Positions 1 through 7,617 of a stretch of 64,000 bases of DNA are shown one piece after another. The stretch is from Sporosarcina sp. GTDB taxonomy: Bacteria; Bacillota; Bacilli; Bacillales_A; Planococcaceae. A program made the translations under genes and the position numbers. The stretch lies in the NCBI GenBank assembly GCA_029257435.1, contig JARIBI010000045.1, positions 115,159-179,158 of the forward strand, written 5' to 3'. Numbering within the stretch: the stretch's first letter is position 1; every line of letters starts with the position of its first letter. A model generated the notes under the pieces. It was not told where the DNA came from. It worked only from the letters and a program-made list of their open reading frames with translations, and did no database searches.

Positions 1-213
1 GAAGACTATGGTAAATCATATGTACTTTATCACGTACTTGGTGACGAGTCGGAAAACGAAGACGAAGAAATTGAAATCTTTGCTTCCAGCTTTGTCCCTT
101 CTGAAGACGGAGAAGATGGGGATCTAATGCCTGTCGAATCAGACGAAGAGTGGGAAATGATCGAAGAAGTTTTCGGTACATTCTTGGACGAGCAAGACGA
201 AGACGAAGAGTAA
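1..213 (+). CDS. yrzB: DUF1292 family protein, C-terminal part (5' truncated)
   Basis: Open from the first base of the window to a TAA at 211-213, giving 70 residues of a very acidic protein with many Glu and Asp, including a run of alternating D/E at the C-terminus. The pattern of a short beta-rich start ([10 protein letters not shown]) followed by acidic segments, and the position directly before mltG and trmR, match the small DUF1292 protein YrzB of Bacillus. Function of the family is unknown. The start lies outside the window. It is followed by a strong intrinsic terminator. Confidence 0.75.
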   Translation, partial: EDYGKSYVLYHVLGDESENEDEEIEIFASSFVPSEDGEDGDLMPVESDEEWEMIEEVFGTFLDEQDEDEE

Positions 214-228
214 GCCATATGCGCACGT

Positions 229-258
229 ACGGAACGGTGCACACCGTTCCGTTTTTTT
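229..258 (+). terminator. Intrinsic terminator after yrzB
   Basis: Perfect 10-bp GC-rich stem (230-239 with 242-251), extended by an A-T pair, a 2-base loop, then a run of seven T. It separates the DUF1292 gene from mltG. Confidence 0.85.
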
Positions 259-326
259 CATTGCAGACGATTAGTTGCGCTAAGTCAGCTGGCCAGTGAT
301 ACAACGAGAAAGAGGTGACCTCCTAT

Positions 327-1451
327 ATGGCGAAGGGTTCAAAAAAAGAAGTGATGTTTGAGCGCATGCAAGAACAGAAAAAGGAAGTTAAAGTCGTACG
401 CAAAATTGTCTTTTGGATTGCGATTGCATTGATTCTAATTGTTGCTATTGGTGGATTCTTCACTTATCGATACATAAAAGGTGCCTTGGAACCAATGGAA
501 CCAGAGTCCGAAAAAACGGTTGCAGTGGAAATTCCTATTGGTTCAGGGTTGGATACAATCTCTCAAGTTCTTGAAGAAAAAGGATTGATTAAAAACGCTA
601 AAATCTTCAAGTATTATGCGAAAGTGAACAACGAAGCAGACTTTCAAGCAGGTACTTACGAATTGTCCAAGGCCATGACCCCTAATGAGCTTCTCAAAAG
701 TTTGAAGACGGGAAAAGTCTATCGTACACCTGTATTCACAATGACGATACCTGAAGGATTAACAGTCGAACAAATTGCTGAACGCGTAGAAGCAAAAACA
801 AAAATACCAAAAGAAGAGTTTCTTACTTATATTGATTCGGATGAGACAATAGCCAACTTGCAAGCTGTCTATCCGGAAATTATTTCGGATGAAGTGAAAA
901 ACGAAAACATCCGTCACTCCCTAGAGGGCTACTTGTTCCCTGCGACGTACCCGTTCTATGAAGAAGAACCAACCGTGCAAACGGTTGTAGAAACACTTAT
1001 AGAAGGTACAAAGGCTAATGTCACACCTTATCTAGCCGCTCTTGAAGAGAATGGAAAGTCGGTTCACTGGCTGCTGACTTTTGCATCATTGCTTGAACGC
1101 GAAGCAACTGCACAAGCGGATCGTCAGACAATCGCAAGCGTCTTTAACAATCGTTTAGAAGAAGGCATGCCTCTGCAAACGGACCCGACCGTTCTTTATT
1201 CCTTAGGAGAGCATAAAGACAAAGTGTCATTGAAGGATCTGGAGGTTAAAAATGCTTACAATACGTATCAGAACAAAGGATTGCCGCCTGGTCCGATTGC
1301 AGCTCCTGGAGCAGCATCGATTGAGGCAGTAATCGATCCTTCTCATACAAAGTATTTCTATTTCCTGGCAGATGAAACTGGTAAAAACCACTTTGCTAAG
1401 ACGTATGATGAGCACTTGAAGTTAAAAGCGCAATATATAGATGGTAAGTAA
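327..1451 (+). CDS. mltG: Endolytic murein transglycosylase MltG
   Basis: Membrane-anchored lytic transglycosylase that cuts nascent glycan strands and so sets their length (family knowledge). About 25 basic N-terminal residues precede one membrane segment (about 26-48), then a LysM-like region and the YceG catalytic domain. The catalytic glutamate is Glu257 in the motif ASLLEREA. The ATG at 327 (374 aa) is chosen over an in-frame GTG at 315 because the AGAGGTGA ribosome-binding site overlaps that GTG and is correctly spaced for 327. The gene is called yrrL in B. subtilis and sits in the same place before trmR. Confidence 0.93.
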   Translation: MAKGSKKEVMFERMQEQKKEVKVVRKIVFWIAIALILIVAIGGFFTYRYIKGALEPMEPESEKTVAVEIPIGSGLDTISQVLEEKGLIKNAKIFKYYAKVNNEADFQAGTYELSKAMTPNELLKSLKTGKVYRTPVFTMTIPEGLTVEQIAERVEAKTKIPKEEFLTYIDSDETIANLQAVYPEIISDEVKNENIRHSLEGYLFPATYPFYEEEPTVQTVVETLIEGTKANVTPYLAALEENGKSVHWLLTFASLLEREATAQADRQTIASVFNNRLEEGMPLQTDPTVLYSLGEHKDKVSLKDLEVKNAYNTYQNKGLPPGPIAAPGAASIEAVIDPSHTKYFYFLADETGKNHFAKTYDEHLKLKAQYIDGK

Positions 1452-1474
1452 AACAGCAGGATGGAGTTAGGAAA

Positions 1475-2113
1475 ATGTCGAATTATGAATCATACAGGTT
1501 GAACTTCGAGAAGGAATTGGATCCAATTGTGCAAGAAATGGAAGAGGATGCTAAGGAACATTTTGTTCCAATCATGGAGCGCAGTGGAATCGAGACGTTT
1601 ATCGGTTTATTGAGTATTCAAAAGCCGACTACGCTGCTTGAAATTGGAAGCGCGATTGGCTATTCCGCGATTCGTCTTGCACAAGCAAATCCAGAGTTGC
1701 ATATCGCCACGATTGAACGCGATGAGGAAAGACATGCGAAGGCAGTGCATTACATTCAACGTGCCAATCTGAATGACCGGATTTCACTGTTTAAGGATGA
1801 TGCGTTGACTTTTGACACATCTGCACTTCCCTTTAATCACTTTGATGCTTGCTTTATAGATGCTGCCAAGGGGCAATATAAACGCTTCTTTGAGAAGTAT
1901 GAACCACTCGTGAAGACTGGCGGCATCCTTTATTGTGACAACATGTTTATGCATGGAATGGTGTTTTTAGAAGAACAGGAAGTGCCGAAACGCAATCGGA
2001 CAATGATTCGTAATTTAAAAGCCTTTACAGAATGGATAATGGGAAATACCGCGTTCGAAACTTCCTTGCTTCCTGTAGGAGACGGAATTTTAATCGCCCG
2101 TAAAAACTCATAA
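1475..2113 (+). CDS. trmR: tRNA 5-hydroxyuridine methyltransferase TrmR (YrrM-type O-methyltransferase)
   Basis: SAM-dependent O-methyltransferase of 212 aa. The SAM-binding loop EIGSAIGYS lies at residues 56-64, and the acidic strand DACFIDAAKGQY and the later YCDNMF segment are typical of the YrrM/COMT-like family. In B. subtilis TrmR methylates 5-hydroxyuridine at tRNA position 34 to give 5-methoxyuridine. The B. subtilis partner genes trhP1 and trhP2, which make the hydroxyl substrate and lie between trmR and udk, are missing here; udk follows after 33 bases. Substrate assignment is by family and position. Confidence 0.85.
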   Translation: MSNYESYRLNFEKELDPIVQEMEEDAKEHFVPIMERSGIETFIGLLSIQKPTTLLEIGSAIGYSAIRLAQANPELHIATIERDEERHAKAVHYIQRANLNDRISLFKDDALTFDTSALPFNHFDACFIDAAKGQYKRFFEKYEPLVKTGGILYCDNMFMHGMVFLEEQEVPKRNRTMIRNLKAFTEWIMGNTAFETSLLPVGDGILIARKNS

Positions 2114-2146
2114 ATTCGCATCAGCTACAGAGGAGGAAATAAGAAA

Positions 2147-2785
2147 ATGGGAACGCAAAAACCATTGGTCATCGGTATCGCAGGAGGCTCAGGTTCAGGA
2201 AAAACAAGTGTTACTAAAAAGATTCATCACGTTTTTCAAGAGCACTCTGTTGTCGTGATCGAACAAGATTTTTACTATAAAGATCAGTCACACTTAGAAT
2301 TTGAAGAACGTCTTGCGACGAATTATGATCATCCGCTTGCATTTGATACGGACTTACTGATTGAAGATTTGGAAAAACTCCTGATCCGCCAGTCAATTGA
2401 AAAACCTGTCTATGATTATGCTTTGCATACACGGTCAAGCGAAAAAATCGCTATTGAACCGAAAGATGTAATTATTCTAGAAGGAATTCTAATCCTCGAA
2501 GACAAGCGTTTACGAAACCTGATGGATATTAAGCTATTTGTCGATACGGATGCAGACTTACGCATTATCAGAAGGATTTTGCGCGATATTAATGACCGGG
2601 GAAGAACTATCGAATCGGTTATTGATCAGTATATGAGTGTGGTTAGACCCATGCACAATCAATTCATCGAACCTACCAAGCGATATGCTGACATTATCAT
2701 ACCTGAGGGAGGCCATAATGAAGTCGCGATTGACCTAATGGTAACGAAAATAAAAACAATTCTTGATTCTGGTAATGATTTGTAA
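2147..2785 (+). CDS. udk: Uridine kinase
   Basis: Phosphorylates uridine and cytidine with ATP or GTP in pyrimidine salvage. At 212 aa it has the usual length. The P-loop GGSGSGKT is at residues 13-20, followed by the [12 protein letters not shown] substrate region, the YDHPLAFD motif and the lid region [13 protein letters not shown] strong AGGAGGAAAT ribosome-binding site precedes the ATG. A hairpin terminator follows before greA. cdd (cytidine deaminase) and deoC elsewhere in the window belong to the same salvage metabolism. Confidence 0.95.
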   Translation: MGTQKPLVIGIAGGSGSGKTSVTKKIHHVFQEHSVVVIEQDFYYKDQSHLEFEERLATNYDHPLAFDTDLLIEDLEKLLIRQSIEKPVYDYALHTRSSEKIAIEPKDVIILEGILILEDKRLRNLMDIKLFVDTDADLRIIRRILRDINDRGRTIESVIDQYMSVVRPMHNQFIEPTKRYADIIIPEGGHNEVAIDLMVTKIKTILDSGNDL

Positions 2786-2818
2786 TATGATGTTGTCAGA
2801 TATTCATATAGTAAACAC

Positions 2819-2858
2819 TATGTCGCATACCTTTTTCGAGGTGCGACATATTATTTTG
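2819..2858 (+). terminator. Probable intrinsic terminator after udk
   Basis: A 9-bp stem TATGTCGCA / TGCGACATA (2819-2827 with 2842-2850), followed by an interrupted T tract (TTATTTT). Moderate strength. Confidence 0.6.
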
Positions 2859-2886
2859 ATGATTTTGCAAAATGAGGAGTGAGGAA

Positions 2887-3360
2887 ATGGTTTCTGAAAA
2901 AAAATATCCAATGACTGTTTCAGGCAAACAGAAATTAGAAGATGAACTGGAATTTCTTAAGACAGTTAAACGTAAAGAAGTTGTGGAGCGTATTAAAATT
3001 GCTCGCAGTTACGGAGACCTGTCTGAGAACTCTGAGTACGATTCAGCGAAAGAAGACCAAGCATTCATCGAAGGAAAGATTTCGTCTCTTGAATCGATGA
3101 TCCGCAACTCTGTAATTATCTCTGAAGATTCACGGACTGAAGAAGCGCAACTCGGCAGCACAGTAACGTTTAAAGAAATCCCTGGTGGGGAAGTTGAAAC
3201 GTATACGATTGTCGGATCCGCTGAAGCTGACCCGTTAGAAGGGCTGATTTCCAATGATTCACCTATTGCCAAGGGAATTCTTGGCCGAAAAAAAGGAGAT
3301 CAGGTGAAAATCATCACACCTGGCGGCGAGATGCAAGTTGAAATCACAGAAGTGAAGTAA
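2887..3360 (+). CDS. greA: Transcription elongation factor GreA
   Basis: Binds in the RNA polymerase secondary channel and stimulates cleavage of backtracked transcripts. The start at 2887 gives 157 aa, the usual GreA length, with AGGAG six bases upstream; an ATG at 2872 overlaps that site and is unlikely. An N-terminal coiled coil carries the acidic tip motif [14 protein letters not shown], and a C-terminal FKBP-like domain ends in [12 protein letters not shown]. In B. subtilis pbpI lies between greA and yrrS; it is absent here. Confidence 0.95.
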   Translation: MVSEKKYPMTVSGKQKLEDELEFLKTVKRKEVVERIKIARSYGDLSENSEYDSAKEDQAFIEGKISSLESMIRNSVIISEDSRTEEAQLGSTVTFKEIPGGEVETYTIVGSAEADPLEGLISNDSPIAKGILGRKKGDQVKIITPGGEMQVEITEVK

Positions 3361-3369
3361 CACAGAGAT

Positions 3370-3399
3370 GCCGCCTTCAAACTAAAGGCGGCTTTTTTT
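3370..3399 (+). terminator. Intrinsic terminator after greA
   Basis: Perfect 8-bp stem GCCGCCTT / AAGGCGGC (3370-3377 with 3385-3392), followed by seven T. Confidence 0.9.
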
Positions 3400-3400
3400 G

Positions 3401-3426
3401 TGAAACATCCCACATGGAGAAACGTC
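3401..3426 (+). promoter_or_regulatory. Candidate ECF-sigma promoter (sigma-M type) before yrrS
   Basis: TGAAAC at 3401-3406 and CGTC at 3423-3426 are separated by exactly 16 bases. This is the -35/-10 arrangement of Bacillus ECF sigma factors, and CGTC is the form favoured by sigma-M. It lies immediately after the greA terminator and 39 bases before yrrS, as a promoter for that gene should. Assigning it to sigma-M rather than another ECF factor is inference. Confidence 0.55.
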
Positions 3427-3464
3427 CAATCGTTAAAGCGTGGAACTAGAGGAGATGATTTCAA

Positions 3465-4163
3465 ATGAGTGAACAAAAACCGGAATTTTCAAGGGTGCGC
3501 CGGAAACGGCAAAACAATAAGGGCAATAAGATGTTGAATTGGATGATTGCAATCGTTGTATTGCTAATAGTACTTGTGGGTGTCAAAATCCTCTCAAGTG
3601 ACAGCACACCAGAAAACAAAGAATCAGCTATAACTGAAACAACTCCGGATGATGAAACGGGCAGCATTGAAAGCAGTGAGGATGAAAAGAATTCAGGGAG
3701 TTCAGACCAAGCAAATGACTCTGAGGACGAAGATTCATCTAAAGAAGGAGCAGTCAGTGATGACTCTGAGGATAGTGACGATTCATCACAAAAGAAAGAG
3801 GATAAAAAAGAAGGAACAGTTACATATACTGCTAGTGAAGATGCTGTTGTGGATGAAACAGTTTCAAACACGTCGTGGGAGCCTGTGGGAACGTCGCAGT
3901 CGGGGAATCACGTTTCGCAGTATGATGGTAAGTCTATAGACTGGAAAGAGAAACAGAAAGCGCTGGCGTATGCTACAGGTATGTCTGAAAACGAATTGAT
4001 TTTCTGGAAAATTAAAAATGGGGGAAGCCCGCAAAAGTCAATTGGGATTGTTTCTTCAAAAGATAAATCTAAAAAATATAGAGTCTACTTAGAATGGGTT
4101 GACGGCGAAGGCTGGAAACCAACACAAATGGACGTATTGAATACACTAGACTTTGACTACTAA
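3465..4163 (+). CDS. yrrS: YrrS family membrane-anchored protein (DUF1510)
   Basis: 232 aa. A basic cytoplasmic start is followed by one membrane segment (about residues 23-42), then a roughly 75-residue linker that is almost entirely Ser, Asp, Glu and Lys. The C-terminal DUF1510-type domain contains WEPVGTSQ and ends VLNTLDFDY. Family function is unknown. In B. subtilis the gene overlaps pbpI, a penicillin-binding protein gene, which suggests an envelope role; that partner is missing here. An ECF-type promoter motif upstream fits envelope-stress control. Confidence 0.8.
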   Translation: MSEQKPEFSRVRRKRQNNKGNKMLNWMIAIVVLLIVLVGVKILSSDSTPENKESAITETTPDDETGSIESSEDEKNSGSSDQANDSEDEDSSKEGAVSDDSEDSDDSSQKKEDKKEGTVTYTASEDAVVDETVSNTSWEPVGTSQSGNHVSQYDGKSIDWKEKQKALAYATGMSENELIFWKIKNGGSPQKSIGIVSSKDKSKKYRVYLEWVDGEGWKPTQMDVLNTLDFDY

Positions 4164-4192
4164 TCGGTGAAGAACAGATGGGAGATAACATG

Positions 4193-4885
4193 ATGAAGGT
4201 TGGTATAATCGGTGCAATGGAAGAGGAAGTTATGATCCTGAAAAATCAGTTACAGTCAGCACGCCACAAAGAAATTGCGGGCTATGAATTTAGTGAAGGG
4301 ACGCTGGATGGCCGTGAAGTGGTCCTCGTTAAAAGTGGCATCGGTAAAGTAAATGCCGCAGTGGCAACCACTTTATTGCTCCAATTATTCAAACCAGACA
4401 CTGTGGTGAACACAGGTTCTGCAGGCGGTATAGGTGAAAACTTAGAAGTCGGAACAGTAGTCTTGTCAAAAGACGTTACACATCATGATGTGGACGTGAC
4501 GGCTTTTGGATATGCACTCGGTCAAGTGCCAGGAGGCCCAGTCACTTATTTGGCAGATGAGAAGCTGCTCCTTGCAGCTGCAAAAGCAGTTGAAGACATT
4601 GGAAAGCATGCACATGCTACTGGACTTATCGCTTCAGGAGATGTGTTTATGAGCGATCCGGCACGAGTATATAATGTAAAGCAGCAGTTTCCTGACCTTA
4701 TCGCTGCAGAAATGGAAGCTGCGGCTGTCGCACAAGTATGTCACGAGTATAAAGTGCCATTCGTTGTTATTCGGGCACTTTCAGACATTGCTGGAAAAGA
4801 ATCATCGTTATCCTTCGATGAGTTCCTGCCGGCAGCTGCACAACATTCTTCAGAAGTTGTTCGCCAAGTCATCTCGAAACTTTGA
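4193..4885 (+). CDS. mtnN: 5'-methylthioadenosine/S-adenosylhomocysteine nucleosidase
   Basis: Cleaves MTA and SAH to adenine plus the thioribose or ribosylhomocysteine, in methionine recycling and detoxification of SAM products. 230 aa starting MKVGIIGAMEEEV. The purine-binding and catalytic regions NTGSAGGIG, SGDVFM, and MEAAAVAQ with the later RALSDIAG are all present. Start 4193 is preferred over in-frame ATGs at 4178 and 4190 because GGGAG lies 8 bases before it. The stop codon overlaps the -35 element of the next unit. Confidence 0.95.
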   Translation: MKVGIIGAMEEEVMILKNQLQSARHKEIAGYEFSEGTLDGREVVLVKSGIGKVNAAVATTLLLQLFKPDTVVNTGSAGGIGENLEVGTVVLSKDVTHHDVDVTAFGYALGQVPGGPVTYLADEKLLLAAAKAVEDIGKHAHATGLIASGDVFMSDPARVYNVKQQFPDLIAAEMEAAAVAQVCHEYKVPFVVIRALSDIAGKESSLSFDEFLPAAAQHSSEVVRQVISKL

Positions 4886-4911
4886 CACATTCGTGGTAAA
4901 CTAAACATAAG
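4882..4911 (+). promoter_or_regulatory. Sigma-A promoter for the 26-codon gene
   Basis: TTGACA at 4882-4887 (perfect, overlapping the mtnN stop codon) and CATAAG at 4906-4911 (4 of 6) with 18-base spacing. It sits 38 bases before the short gene at 4950. Confidence 0.6.
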
Positions 4912-4949
4912 TAGTAAAACCTAATTCATGGAGCGAGGAGGCAACTAGT

Positions 4950-5030
4950 ATGTTATTTTTAATGTTAGGCGCATTTGTCGTCACGACCGCTCTTACAGGC
5001 GTGATCTACTTTGAAGTAAAAGCTGATTGA
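4950..5030 (+). CDS. 26-residue single-span membrane microprotein, unknown function
   Basis: ATG at 4950 to TGA at 5028-5030. A near-ideal GAGGAGG ribosome-binding site ends 8 bases upstream. The product begins MLFLMLGAFVV, is hydrophobic for about 20 residues, and ends in a short charged tail EVKAD, so it should span the membrane once. It has its own promoter motif and a strong terminator, making a complete unit of about 180 bases between mtnN and the convergent sigK. I do not recognise the family. The expression signals make a chance ORF unlikely, but its length alone cannot prove coding. Confidence 0.65.
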   Translation: MLFLMLGAFVVTTALTGVIYFEVKAD

Positions 5031-5044
5031 GGATAATCGGTGTA

Positions 5045-5088
5045 GACGTCTCCAGCGAGGGTACGAATGCTGGAGATGTCTTTTTTTC
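5045..5088 (+). terminator. Intrinsic terminator after the microprotein gene
   Basis: 12-bp stem (5045-5056 with 5069-5080) containing one G-U pair, followed by seven to eight T. It also separates this unit from convergent sigK; no A-run flanks the left arm, so it looks one-directional. Confidence 0.9.
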
Positions 5089-5102
5089 TATGGGGACCGC
5101 TG

Positions 5103-5807
5103 TTATTTTGAGTCTTGTTCTCGTTTAAACAACTGATACAATTTAACAATCGCTCTTTTTTCAATTCTTGAGACGTAGCTGCGAGAAATTTGAAGCTGAT
5201 CAGCAATTTCTTTTTGTGTCATTGGTTTGTCGTTCAGTAAACCGAACCGCTTTTGGATGATTTCAAGTTCACGTCCTTCTAATTTGTGCAAGTGGCGATA
5301 AAGCCGCTCTTTACGTTCATTTAGTTCTGCTTGATCATGTGGAGACTCTTCGTCAGTTTGCAGCAAATCTGCAATTTCCAAAGACTGACCTTCACTATCC
5401 GTTCCAATCGGTTCATATAAAGAGATATCTTTCTGTGTTTTTTTCTGGGTACGCAGAAACATTAAAATCTCATTTTCAATACAGCGTGCAGCATAAGTGG
5501 CTAGTTTGGTTTTCCGGTCCGGCGTAAAGCTGGCGATAGCTTTCATTAGTCCGATCGTGCCTATAGAAATGTAATCGTCAAGCTGTTCGTGTTTTGGATG
5601 GAACTTCTTAACGATATGAGCAACGAGCCTCATATTGCGCTCGATCAGTTCATCACGGGCATCTTCGTCCCCTTGCGCCAGACGTTCGAGACAATCGGCT
5701 TCTTCTGCTTTTGATAGTGGGCGTTTAAACGCCTGACCGCGAATGTATCCCAAAACTGCCGGGATTTCGAGCCATAGTTGGACTAGCGCCATCACAAAGC
5801 CGCTCAA
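5103..5807 (-). CDS. sigK: RNA polymerase sporulation sigma factor SigK (pro-sigma-K), uninterrupted
   Basis: Late mother-cell sigma factor. Region 2 (RLVAHIVKKF, ISIGTIGLMKAI, TYAARCIENEIL) and region 4 (TQKEIADQLQISRSYVSRIEKRA) are continuous, so the gene is not split by a skin-type element. The TTG at 5807 (234 aa) fits best: GGAGG lies 8 bases upstream, whereas the more upstream GTG at 5816 overlaps that site. With the TTG start, the pro-sequence before YIRGQAF is exactly 20 residues, matching the known B. subtilis cleavage point (from memory). Convergent with the microprotein unit. A sigma-E/K-like motif lies upstream. Confidence 0.93.
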   Translation of the reverse strand: MSGFVMALVQLWLEIPAVLGYIRGQAFKRPLSKAEEADCLERLAQGDEDARDELIERNMRLVAHIVKKFHPKHEQLDDYISIGTIGLMKAIASFTPDRKTKLATYAARCIENEILMFLRTQKKTQKDISLYEPIGTDSEGQSLEIADLLQTDEESPHDQAELNERKERLYRHLHKLEGRELEIIQKRFGLLNDKPMTQKEIADQLQISRSYVSRIEKRAIVKLYQLFKREQDSK

Positions 5808-5836
5808 ATGATCCACCTCCTATGTCGTTGTCTGAC

Positions 5837-5865
5837 ATCCTATGCGGTATTAAGATGGCGTATCA
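5837..5865 (-). promoter_or_regulatory. Weak sigma-E-like promoter motif before sigK
   Basis: On the minus strand, TGATACG, 14 bases, then CATAGGAT, about 30 bases before the start codon. It matches the sigma-E pattern at 6 of 8 positions in the -10. In B. subtilis sigK is transcribed by sigma-E and then sigma-K, which is why this site was examined. Weak on sequence alone. Confidence 0.35.
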
Positions 5866-5943
5866 CCGCTGAATTTGACGGACAGGCAGTTTTTGAATAT
5901 TGCTGAAGCCCTCCTTGCGTCTTCAGGTATTCTTGATCGGATA

Positions 5944-5952
5944 TGGTATAAT
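5944..5952 (+). promoter_or_regulatory. Extended -10 promoter for the yqeG operon
   Basis: TGGTATAAT: a perfect TATAAT at 5947-5952 with the TG dinucleotide one base upstream. No good -35 is seen at normal spacing, as is typical of extended -10 promoters. It is 35 bases before the yqeG start. Confidence 0.65.
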
Positions 5953-5986
5953 AAGTGCGAATCAGCACAGTAATGGAGTGGATAAG

Positions 5987-6502
5987 ATGTACAAATATTT
6001 CTTACCGAATGAATATGTTAAAGACGTTTATCAGCTTTCACCTTCTGATTTTATAAATAAAGGCATTAAAGGAATCATTACTGACCTCGATAACACGCTT
6101 GTGGCATGGGATCGTCCTGATGCAACACCCGAAATTGCTACCTGGATAAAAGAAATGCAGGATGCCGGTTTGCAAGTGACGATTTTATCGAACAATAATG
6201 AACTTCGAGTTAAAGCATTTTGTGATCCGATTGAAACACCTTTTATCTTTTCGGCGAGAAAACCACTGTCAAAAGCGTTTAAAAAAGCTCTTAATCAGAT
6301 GGAACTGAAAAGAGAAGAAGTTGTGATGATTGGGGATCAGTTAATGACGGATATACTTGGGGGCAATCGATTCGGTTTACACACGATTCTGGTTGTACCT
6401 GTTGCGAGTTCTGATGGAGTCATGACGAAATTTAATCGTCAGTTGGAACGGCGTATTATGAAAACGCTGAAACGAAAAGGAATGATTTCGTGGGAGGAAT
6501 AG
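5987..6502 (+). CDS. yqeG: HAD-type phosphatase YqeG
   Basis: 171 aa HAD (subfamily IIIA) phosphatase. The nucleophile motif is DLDNTLVAW, followed by TILSNNNE (motif II), a lysine in the SARKPLSKAF region, and MIGDQLMTDILGGN (motif IV). The family includes GEP4-like phosphatidylglycerophosphatases; the substrate here is not determined. The ATG at 5987 has a TGGAGTGGAT ribosome-binding site. It heads the conserved yqeG-yqeH-aroE-yhbY-nadD-yqeK-rsfS-yqeM order of Firmicutes, only 2 bases before yqeH. Confidence 0.9.
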   Translation: MYKYFLPNEYVKDVYQLSPSDFINKGIKGIITDLDNTLVAWDRPDATPEIATWIKEMQDAGLQVTILSNNNELRVKAFCDPIETPFIFSARKPLSKAFKKALNQMELKREEVVMIGDQLMTDILGGNRFGLHTILVVPVASSDGVMTKFNRQLERRIMKTLKRKGMISWEE

Positions 6503-6504
6503 AC

Positions 6505-7602
6505 TTGGAACTTACTTGCATTGGATGCGGAATTGCCATTCAGACAGAAAACCCTCAAAAAGAAGGGTACGCACCACCTGCTTCACTCGAAAAGGAAGAG
6601 GTCATTTGTCAACGGTGTTTCCGACTGCGCAACTATAATGAGCTGCAGCCGGTATCACTTTCTGGAGATGACTTCCTCGCAATTTTAAACGGTATCGGTG
6701 ACCGAAAAGGTTTAGTCGTGCTCGTAGTCGACATATTTGACTTCAACGGCAGCTGGATTCATGGATTGCAGCGTTTTGTAGGTAAAAAAGATATCGTCCT
6801 GATTGGAAACAAAGCGGATGTATTGCCGAAATCCGTGAATCGCAACAAATTGATTAATTGGATGAAAGAACAATCGGCTACACTCGGATTGAAGCCTGTT
6901 GATGTCATGTTGGTTTCTGCTGTCAGGGGCCAGGGAGTTCCTGAAGCGCTAGAAAGAATCGATGAATTGCGTAAAGGTCAGGATGTTTATGTAGTGGGTT
7001 GTACAAACGTTGGTAAATCTACATTTATTAACAGAATCATCAAGCAGGCTACAGGTACGGGTGAAGTAATAACGACTTCTCATTTCCCAGGCACGACATT
7101 GGATCTTGTTGAAATTCCACTGGATGACGGCAAAGCAATTTACGACACACCTGGTATCATAAATAACCATCAGATGGCTCATTATTTAGATCCTAGTGAA
7201 CTGAAAGCCATAACTCCAAAAAAAGAAATCAAGCCAAAGATATTCCAGTTGAATGCTGAGCAAACGCTTTTCGTTGGCGGATTAGCACGTTTTGATTTCA
7301 TAAAAGGCGAACGCTCATCGTTTAACGTGCACACTGCCAACGCACTGCCGCTGCATAGGACGAAACTTGAAAATGCAGATACCTTATACGATACACATTT
7401 AGGTGATATGCTTTCACCTCCAGGCCAACAGTCGCTTGCGACATTCCCTAAACTCGTCCGTCATGAGTTTTCAATCAAAAAAGCGAAGACGGATATTGTG
7501 ATTTCAGGCCTGGGTTGGATTACTGTTCAGCATGCTAATGTTGTAGTTGCTGTGCATGCGCCACGTGGCGTAGACGTGGTCTTGCGCCCGTCATTAATCT
7601 AA
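6505..7602 (+). CDS. yqeH: Ribosome-assembly GTPase YqeH (circularly permuted)
   Basis: 365 aa GTPase needed for 30S subunit biogenesis in B. subtilis. An N-terminal zinc finger (CIGCG and CQRC) is followed by GTPase motifs in permuted order: G4 (GNKADV) first, then G5-like VSAVRG, then G1 (GCTNVGKST) and G3 (YDTPG). The TTG start at 6505 follows GGAGG by 7 bases and gives MELTCIGCG, which fits the family N-terminus; the GTG at 6490 overlaps yqeG and the ribosome-binding site. Translation is probably coupled to yqeG. Confidence 0.95.
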   Translation: MELTCIGCGIAIQTENPQKEGYAPPASLEKEEVICQRCFRLRNYNELQPVSLSGDDFLAILNGIGDRKGLVVLVVDIFDFNGSWIHGLQRFVGKKDIVLIGNKADVLPKSVNRNKLINWMKEQSATLGLKPVDVMLVSAVRGQGVPEALERIDELRKGQDVYVVGCTNVGKSTFINRIIKQATGTGEVITTSHFPGTTLDLVEIPLDDGKAIYDTPGIINNHQMAHYLDPSELKAITPKKEIKPKIFQLNAEQTLFVGGLARFDFIKGERSSFNVHTANALPLHRTKLENADTLYDTHLGDMLSPPGQQSLATFPKLVRHEFSIKKAKTDIVISGLGWITVQHANVVVAVHAPRGVDVVLRPSLI

Positions 7603-7617
7603 CAAGGGGGAGATAAG

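Noticed and set aside
3461..3871. Minus-strand open frame opposite yrrS
   Set aside because: Ser-rich mirror of the acidic yrrS linker; grpE and yrrS shadows look alike for this reason.
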